Assembly: GCA_942492125.1 (NCBI GenBank)
Contig: CALODM010000036.1
Coordinates: 1-64,000 of the forward strand
DNA from: BCD1 sp942492125
Lineage (GTDB): Bacteria; Bacteroidota; Bacteroidia; Chitinophagales; Saprospiraceae
DNA length: 64,000 nt
Direction: 5' to 3'
A program made the position numbers and the translations under genes. The notes below the pieces were generated by a model, which made no database searches, was not told where the DNA came from, and worked only from the letters and a program-made list of their open reading frames with translations. Positions 57,686 to 64,000 of this stretch are shown here, piece by piece. The number at the start of each line of letters is the position of its first letter. Position 1 is the first letter of the stretch.

Positions 57686-57897
57686 TTTGTCCGTTTAAAT
57701 TCGTTTGTTGTACTAAAGATGCCGCGTTTTTTATATAGTTGGAAAATGATGAAAACTTTTTTTGAAAATTTTGATTTCCGGTAATAGTTTTAGGTTATAC
57801 CGCTGAGCTGCGCAAAGAAGCGCGGTGTTTCGCAAAGGTTTTCGATTAATGGTTACTCTCTCATGCTATGCGAAACTCGGCGCTAGTAAAAGGATAA

Positions 57898-58886
57898 ATC
57901 GTATGCGAATCAAGGGCTAAAGCATTGGCTCAATAATTAGCGGTATAAAAGCAGCTGCTATTTTTCCAAAAATATGTACCAATAGCCACTTTAAGGATCG
58001 TACTTTTGCAGCCTCATGAAATATCCTGTTTTTTTCGATTATCCAATTGAAAAATGATTTAATGAGCTGTCTAATACTTGACACAGCAACAGAATATAAC
58101 CGTCCGCGGCGTCCTCAGTTCTTTCCCTGAGAGCCCGTTGAATCCCATCCTGCATATACAACAGGCGTTGAAAGTTCTCCCTCAGCACTTCTTTTAATAA
58201 CCTCTCTATCCTTTTTATCCCTAAAAGCTTTTTGTCCCCAAATACTATTCTGTTGGAGAGTTGTTTCCAAAATGGGGCGTTGAGCACTTAAGTCGTGTTC
58301 AGAGGCTTTACTTAGTTGAAGAAATTCTGGACCAGAGTAATCCTCTAGTGTAAAAGCCTATAGCATGCAGTTTAACCCCATAAAAATGCCTCTTTTTAAC
58401 TGAGTTATAACCCTTACCACACAGTTCCAATGCAACTTTTAGCTCGCCTTCGATTGCTACAAGTAATTCATAATCGGATCGAATCAGTAGCTAAAGTATT
58501 GGGAATAATTTTTTCATCAGCCAATTCACAAATCAGGCGATAGACTAAACCAGAAAAACACTCACTAATCGGTTTAGCCGTTCATTGTAAGTCTGATAGG
58601 AGGAATAGATTGGAAACCAACTCAGCCAATGATCACGAATGTAACGATGGACTAGTTTTATCTGAAAGCGTTGTTCAAAACCTACTCCAAATAAATAGGT
58701 AGTTAAAACTTACAATCACTAAATATTAGCTCCGCTCCACTTTTCGTGAAGCGTTGGCAGTGCCATTTGAGTTCTTCTTCGTATACTTGACAGACGTAGA
58801 AGTAAAGTTGAATAAGTTTGAGTTGTTGCATTCACAAACTTACATAAACTTTCTTCTACGTTTTTAGCCCCTGATTCGCATAAATC
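57898..58886 (-). mobile_element. IS982-family insertion sequence, decayed
   Basis: Matching ends of about 22 bases frame the element: TATGCGAATCAAGGGCTAAA on the left (57902-57921) and TTTAGCCCCTGATTCGCATA on the right (58863-58882). The length, about 0.99 kb, is normal for IS982-type elements, and the enclosed minus-strand transposase remnant agrees. Target duplications could not be recognised. Confidence 0.75.
57917..58831 (-). pseudogene. IS982-family transposase remnant
   Basis: The start MQQLKLIQLYFYVCQVYEEE is at 58831. Shifted frames then give LTTYLFGVGFEQRF, KLVHRYIRDHWLSWFPIYSS with YQTYNERLNRL, a fragment ATDSIRL, and near the end SSIRQLIKSFFNWIIEKNRI and AAKVRSLKWLLVHIFGKIAAAF before the stop at 57917. 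These are the conserved parts of IS982 transposases. At least four frame changes and several stops lie between, including loss of the middle catalytic region, so it is not functional. Confidence 0.75.
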
Positions 58887-59002
58887 TTGTAGCTGCACTG
58901 AGTATTGTGGGCTTATGCAAAGTTTTTTAAAAAGGATAAACCGAAACGAGTAACCAGAACCCAGCCACCAGTAACCAAATTCTATTATTTTTGCAACCAA
59001 AT

Positions 59003-60264
59003 AGAACATTCTGGCAGTGATCGAGACAAGAGAGGGGGGGTAATACGGCTCGGGGTGGAGGGTTATGTATGGAATTGAGCAAGGAACCCCGTGTATTGAT
59101 GATAAGGCCACTTTTCCCGGACCAGGGAAAGTATTTTAGGAGCGGATGGATGCCATCAGCGGTAAGGTAACCACCTTGCTCAACCGCCTTGACCCGGATA
59201 TTCTTCAAAGATTTGCTGCGCAGCCGACCCATACCGATGTCTGGGGCATCACTTTTGTCGTACCCAACGGGCGAGCACTCAATATTCCTTTTCAACCCAA
59301 CTATGTCAGAGATCAGAAAAATGCACCCGGCTATATCTGTAAACGCATGGATTTTGATAATTTCTTAATTAAAGAAGTCAAACGGCGGGATAACATTGAT
59401 TTTTATGAAGGTATTGAGATCGATCAATATACTCAGTCAACGGATGGCTGGACGGTCGAAAGTGTTGATGGAAGCCTCAAAGTAAAGGGAGAGATTCTGG
59501 TGATTGCCAATGGAGCACATGCTGCCTTCACCCGTAAAATTGCCGGTATTGAAAAAGACAATGCCCATTATGCCGGGGCCGTAAGAGCCTACTTCAAAGG
59601 TGTCAAAGACTTGAAAAAGGATAACTTTATCGAGTTGCACTTCCTCAAAGAATTGACACCGGGGTATTTCTGGGTTTTCCCACTTCCTGATGGAAATGCC
59701 AACGTTGGTCTTGGTATGCGAAGTGATTTCATTAAAAAACGTTCTGTAAACTTAAAAAAATCCTTTTTTGAGATTGTAAATTCCCACCCTGAATTTTCCA
59801 AAAGATTTGAAAATGCGGAAATGATCGGTAAGCTGGAAGGTTACGGACTACCTTTGGGTTCCAAATCAAGACATATTTCAGGAGAACGGTTTATGCTGGT
59901 AGGAGATGCCGGTCATCTGGTGGATCCCTTGACAGGGGAGGGGATCGGTCATGCCTTTTACAGTGGCTTCATCGCTGCGGAGCAGGCCAGGGATTGTTTT
60001 GCCCAAAATGATTTTTCAGAAGAATACATGAAGGCTTACGATGTGAGGGTCGCCCGTGTGTTGGGTTCCGAAATGAAACTGAGTTACCGCCTGCAAACCC
60101 TCATGCGCATCGTCCCTGTAGTTAATCTTTTGGGAACCATCGTTGCCGGCAATCAGAAGTTCCTCGATACCCTTTCCAGGATGTACAACGACTTCGATCT
60201 GAGAGGTCAGTTGGTCAAGCCTTTTTTTTGGGTAAAGATGTTGTTTGGTAAGCGGAAGGGATGA
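59003..60264 (+). CDS. Geranylgeranyl-reductase-like FAD-dependent oxidoreductase, 5' end damaged
   Basis: The clean open frame is 59146-60264 (372 aa), from MDAISGKVTTLLNRLDPD. It contains the family marks FVVPNGRALNIPF, IVIANGAH-like ILVIANGAHAAFTRKI and MLVGDAGHLVDPLTGEGIGHAFYSG (FAD-binding second motif). The usual N-terminal Rossmann strand and GxGxxG are missing. Traces remain upstream in mixed frames (NILAVI at about 59005, LSKEPRVLMI, DKATFP), after a good -7 box TATTTTTG (58986-58993). So about 140 bases of the 5' end are heavily altered. Members reduce isoprenoid chains or other unsaturated lipids. A decayed IS982 element lies 100 bases upstream. Confidence 0.75.
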
Positions 60265-60886
60265 GTCATGGAAGCTCTAGTTAACAGTAAATATTTTAAT
60301 TTTAACTAATTTAATATTCATTCCTATTAATTCTTTGTTCAAAAAGAAAAAAGCCTTATTCAGAAGGAGTGGGTTTTTTGTTAGGATATTTTTTCGTATT
60401 TTGTGATTATGTCATTTGCTACGATAATAGCAGGCTTTTTTGGGGATTAATCTTTTGGTTTTTACAGCAAAAGAGCACATTAGAATTGTTTTGTCTGAGT
60501 AAATTGTGATAAACCATTTATATCATAATTTTTCATAACTAATTAGTGCTAGAAAACGATTCATTTAGTTTTGAGCAATCAACGATTATCAGGCACATCT
60601 CAAATTAAAGAATTTGGTTTTTTTTCTTTTCGTTGGACGATTTTCTTGTGACTTTAGGATTTAAAAACCAATGTGTTATATACTATTTAGAGTGTAATTT
60701 AGACTTTCGTATAACTCCTAGACTTCTTGACTTTAGTAGTCATAACGATTTAAATTTTGGGTTTGAGCCAGTCTCTTATTCCTGGTTTCAGGCCATTTTC
60801 TCCTCGGCAGCAGATTTTAGGAATCTGTAAAAAGGAGTACGTTTATTCGTTTAAAGTTTAATTTCGAATAAGTATAATTTGAACCG
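60265..60886. other. 622-bp intergenic region
   Basis: AT-rich. AAAAAAGCCTTATTCAGAAG followed by GAGTGGGTTTTTT (60346-60379) could form a weak terminator for the oxidoreductase gene. A 65-codon frame at 60633-60830 has no start context or family look. No RNA gene recognised. Confidence 0.35.
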
Positions 60887-61642
60887 ATGAAAATTTTTTT
60901 GATTGAAGATGATTTAGATCATGCGGAGCACCTGCAAACACAAATTTTAGATTTGGGAGGAGAGGTTATCGGACCCTTTTCTGAGAACGTCGAAGCCATG
61001 GAGGCCCTCAAAAAAACCGCACCGGATATCGTTGTTTCAAGTATTTTGGAAGAATCGGACACTTTCGATGGAATGGAGATTGCGCGGAGAGCCAAGAATA
61101 CTCACGATACTCCTTTTATTTTCATTGTCAAGAACTATGATAAATCCATTTTAAAAAAGGCCAAATCACTACGTCCTGACTATCTCCTTAATAAATGGCC
61201 GTTGAAAGATCAACTTGGAATGGCTATTGACCTCGCCTTTTATATTTTCAACAAACGGAATTCGCAAAATCAAAATAGCAGTCCCATAGGTACAGATCAA
61301 CTACCAGATCCTTTTTTCTTCGTTAAACGAAATGGAAAATATCTGCGGATTTTGGTAAATGAAATTTCTCATCTTAAAGCTGCCGGGAGCCAGACAGAAA
61401 TATTTTCGGAAGATAGCCGGTATGTGGTGTCTTCCAATTTAGGAGATGTGCTCAAGCAAATTTCCAATGAAAATACCTTAATCCAATGCCACAGATCCTA
61501 TGCTGTCAATTTGTTCGTGATTTCGAGCTTTGATAATCATTCCATTTATGTCAAAAATAATGGAAAAGAAATAGAAATTCCCATTGGCGAAAGTTTTAGA
61601 AAAAACGTTTTTGACAAAATAAAAATTTTAAAGTCCAAATAG
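60887..61642 (+). CDS. LytTR-family response regulator with atypical receiver domain
   Basis: 251 residues. The receiver (1-125) keeps the acidic pocket (IEDD, residues 6-9), the Lys of YLLNKWP and the overall fold pattern, but the phosphoacceptor Asp expected after PDIVV is Ser52 (PDIVVSSILEE). The Thr/Ser switch position is also changed (FIVKNYD). The LytTR DNA-binding domain (about 145-250) is normal: DPFFFVKRNGKYLRILVNEISHLKA, TLIQCHRSYAVNLFVIS, IPIGESFRKNV. So it probably binds DNA but is not switched by Asp phosphorylation, or uses another signal. No histidine kinase is adjacent. The following gene is a secreted HYR protein that it might control. Confidence 0.85.
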   Translation: MKIFLIEDDLDHAEHLQTQILDLGGEVIGPFSENVEAMEALKKTAPDIVVSSILEESDTFDGMEIARRAKNTHDTPFIFIVKNYDKSILKKAKSLRPDYLLNKWPLKDQLGMAIDLAFYIFNKRNSQNQNSSPIGTDQLPDPFFFVKRNGKYLRILVNEISHLKAAGSQTEIFSEDSRYVVSSNLGDVLKQISNENTLIQCHRSYAVNLFVISSFDNHSIYVKNNGKEIEIPIGESFRKNVFDKIKILKSK

Positions 61643-62156
61643 ATTGAAATACTTTAATTTCAAAATTAAAGATCTTTCCTTATTGCTTTAGTTTCTGAAA
61701 AATCCTGTTCAAAAGGAAAATATCCACCTCCGGAAGGAACTCAATTTTAGCATATTATTAATCAGTAATTTTCTAGGAAATGACCTAAATCAGTGTCAGG
61801 TTCCTTTTTTGGGGAATAGTACCTGGCTGCTCAGATGTTTTGAGTAAGGTGAAAAATAACAAATTATAATTCATGAATGATTTAGTAATTATCTCAATTA
61901 CTATTGCAGCTGTTTCTTTGTGGAATGGTCTGTGTCAGCTCAGAAATTTACCTCAAAAGTATCAACACTTCCTGAGGGGAAATTTCATCCTGAATATCCT
62001 GCCGATGCATTTTTTCCCGGTAAGGCTCGTCTCGGGTAATTCCGGGTTTACCTATAGTTTTTCAAATATTAAATATACAACCTCAACAATTGAACCTATT
62101 GCTTCCGCCTGGTTCGGGAGTAACTGGTTTGATAAATGTCCTAAAATCAACCTTGT
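61643..62156. other. 514-bp intergenic region upstream of the HYR protein gene
   Basis: A 95-codon frame at 61873-62160 starts with a hydrophobic stretch (LVIISITIAAVSLW) but looks unlike a normal protein further on and overlaps the next gene; I do not call it. The region may carry a long leader or regulatory sites for the LytTR regulator. No terminator recognised. Confidence 0.3.
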
Positions 62157-64000
62157 ATGAACCTACCAACTTTACAATTTGTCAAGTCCGTTTCGGAGCG
62201 TTCTTTAATGATTTCATTTTTACTCGTTTCGGTTTTGTTTACCGCACAGGCCAATGGCCCGAAGGATATATCCGGCAATGATGATGTCGTTTTATCTGCC
62301 GGGGATATGGAGAGTGAAAGCGAATGGTCCCTGGGCAGCATCCTGTATGATCTGCCTTTTTATTCAAATACCCAGGTAGAGGGACTATCCCCCTTATCGC
62401 CTCCACCGGACGACATTACCTGTCCGCCGAATGTGGTTAAAAATACCATTACGTCGGCTTGTTTTGCCTCGCATTCCTGGTCAACGCCAATTCCAGGAGC
62501 AGGTAATCACCTGCAACTTTTTTTTGATGGTATTTCCGAGGAACATGACCTTGACGAGAATGGATTGGCGACTAATTCTGGGATTTTTGCTACAGGAACA
62601 ACAACGGTGACTTTTGAAGAACATGATGCCTCGCATAATCTGGTGAGTAGTTGTTCATTCACTAGTTGAAGTAAGAGATAATGTCGACCCAACTTTTTCC
62701 AATTGTCCTGCGGATATTGAAGTGAATGATCTAGATGACAATTGTAATGAACAGGTTTCATGGGGAACTATATCATGGGATGATAATTGTTCGAGTACTG
62801 TAACCAGTAATTTTGTATCGGGTAACGTTTTCAATGTGGGAACAACAGTTGTTACCTATACCAATTCAGATGGTTCATCTTATAGTAATGATGCTGTGTG
62901 TAGTTTTAATGTAACTGTTGTTGACGTTACAGATCCCGTTATTTCCTGCCCGGGAAATACTTCGAAGAATATCACTTCCGGGGAATGTTTTTATACTATT
63001 TCCGGAACTGAATTTGATGCCACCGCTACGGATAATTGTGGAACATTGGTATATGCTTATATTCTTTCAGGAGCCACTACAGGCACCAACTATGGAAGTC
63101 TCGATGGCGTTAATCTGAATTTGGGTACGACCACAATTTCATGGTCAGCAGACGATGGGGAAAATATAGTGATGTGTAGTTTTGATGTAGAGGTGGTCGA
63201 TAATGAAAGTCCGGTAGCTATTTGTCCAGCACCACCAACTGTTGAGTTGGATGGCACAGGCAATGGCTCGCTTTCCGTAAATGCTTTGGCAGGTAACAGT
63301 ACAGATAATTGCAGTATTGCCTCTGAAACCAGTCCGGCTACGGCCTTTGATTGTGACGACATTGGTACTCAGCAGGTTATGTTGACCGTAGAGGATGATG
63401 CGGGACTTACTAATTCTATCATGTGCGATGTAGAAGTTGAAGGGTCGGTGAAGAATAATACTCAAACTACTTCGTATTGTTCTCTTCAAGATGCGATTGA
63501 TGATGCCAATTTTGGTGATGTTATTCAATTGACAGATGATCTAGCGGAAGGTCTGGTAGAGGTAACTGAAAAAGTATTTATTAATGGAGATGGATATACC
63601 ATAACCTCAACTTCTCCTACTTATGGAATTTCCATTCAAAATGTCGAAGTTACTATCGAGGATTTGAATGTTGAAACTGCAGGTACTTTTGGAATTCACC
63701 AAAGCCCTGGAATGGATGACCTTCTTCTTGACAATGTAACTGTAGATAATTGTGGTGGAACAGGTATCGCATTAAACTGTTCAACCAATATAACCTTAAA
63801 AGACATTACCTCAACCAATAATGGAGGCAATGGTGTTTCCATTACCGATTGTCATAATGTAACTATTGAAAATATAACTACAAGTGGTAATGAATTTTCA
63901 CCGGGTGGTTTTGGTGCTGGGGTTGGAATTTTCTTCCAGTAGTGGGGATCTACTGTAACTCTCGTGGTTCAAGTGGAATAACTTTCATTCCTCCTATTAA
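62157..64000 (+). CDS. Secreted HYR-domain / right-handed beta-helix protein (frameshifted, 3' partial)
   Basis: Opens at 62157 with a signal-like helix (SLMISFLLVSVLFTAQANG). HYR repeats follow, marked by CPPNVVKNT, CPADIEVND, CPGNTSKNI and CPAPPTVEL, each with DNC and VTVVD-type ends. A frame break near 62665 (CSFTS stops; LVEVRDNVDPTFSN continues) joins the pieces 62157-62669 and 62722-63942. From about 63450 a parallel beta-helix begins (YCSLQDAIDDANFGDVIQLTDD, VEVTIEDLNVETAG, NVTIENITTSGNEF). A stop at 63940 is probably another indel (FFSSSG in the next frame), so the gene likely runs past the window. Surface adhesin or large secreted protein; a T9SS tail is expected outside the window. 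Confidence 0.75.

Noticed and set aside
58719..59111. A 130-codon minus-strand protein
   Set aside because: It runs out of frame across the right end of the IS982 element and the start of its transposase, which explain the sequence better.
60633..60830. A 65-codon ORF in the intergenic region
   Set aside because: Odd composition, no upstream signal and no resemblance to a known protein.
61873..62160. A 95-codon ORF with a hydrophobic start
   Set aside because: It overlaps the HYR gene start, and only the first 20 residues look protein-like.
1..64000. tRNA, rRNA, CRISPR arrays, prophage or known defence operons
   Set aside because: None was recognised: no clover-leaf with a GTTCRA T-arm in the gaps, no regularly spaced 25-40-bp repeats, no phage or cas genes. 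The TPR-CHAT protein alone is not enough to call a defence system.

Overview
The window reads as a chromosomal piece of a gliding-type Bacteroidota, most likely Saprospiraceae or a close relative. Evidence: many type IX secretion (T9SS) C-terminal sorting domains, a choice-of-anchor-L / gliding-motility C-terminal protein, a TonB-dependent receptor with a carboxypeptidase-like N-domain, HYR repeats, ECF sigma/anti-sigma pairs, a DUF6427 protein, and -7 boxes of the TAnnTTTG type. No rRNA, tRNA or CRISPR was seen. Many genes carry single-base frameshifts, often in homopolymers and densest in 0-8 kb, so the contig probably has residual indel errors; broken genes may be intact in the organism.

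Region 1 (1-13 kb) is a c-type cytochrome island. A system-II heme ligase (CcsA type) converges on a leftward cluster. In transcription order the cluster holds a b-type membrane cytochrome, a membrane-anchored 2x[4Fe-4S]/FAD oxidoreductase, a ~23-heme cytochrome (one in-frame stop), a 13-heme cytochrome, an outer-membrane beta-barrel-like protein (frameshifted), a NrfJ-like lipoprotein, and a giant cytochrome with 49 intact and about 3 damaged CXXCH motifs. The giant protein shares both ends with its 13-heme neighbour and appears to have grown by internal duplication, including a ~1.11 kb tandem DNA repeat. It has its own candidate promoter with a perfect 16-bp palindrome at the start site. 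I read the cluster as an inner-membrane-to-periplasm/outer-membrane electron conduit of undescribed type. Terminal donor and acceptor are unknown.

Region 2 (13-27 kb) holds a dockerin/cohesin-like T9SS protein, a conserved Bacteroidota protein, a TonB receptor divergent from a MarR regulator, a DUF4442 hotdog protein, an Lrp/AsnC regulator divergent from a CtpA-type S41 protease, a mono-heme lipocytochrome, a DsbD with duplicated N-domain, and a DUF6427 membrane protein. DsbD and CcsA together fit a high demand for cytochrome c maturation.

Region 3 (27-48 kb) is dominated by secreted proteins: a 12-repeat T9SS protein, a choice-of-anchor-L protein, an aldo/keto reductase, an ECF sigma/anti-sigma pair divergent from a protein with three near-identical modules, a lipoprotein, and a probable operon of a T9SS subtilase followed by a membrane-anchored TPR-CHAT protease.

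Region 4 (48-64 kb) has a GH5-like secreted hydrolase with an MFS transporter, a Crp/Fnr regulator followed by 7-bp and 14-bp minisatellites, a T9SS animal-type heme peroxidase, a second ECF sigma/anti-sigma/DUF4097-like operon, a decayed IS982-family element next to a 5'-damaged geranylgeranyl-reductase-like gene, a LytTR regulator whose receiver lacks the phosphoacceptor Asp, and the start of an HYR/beta-helix surface protein that runs off the window.
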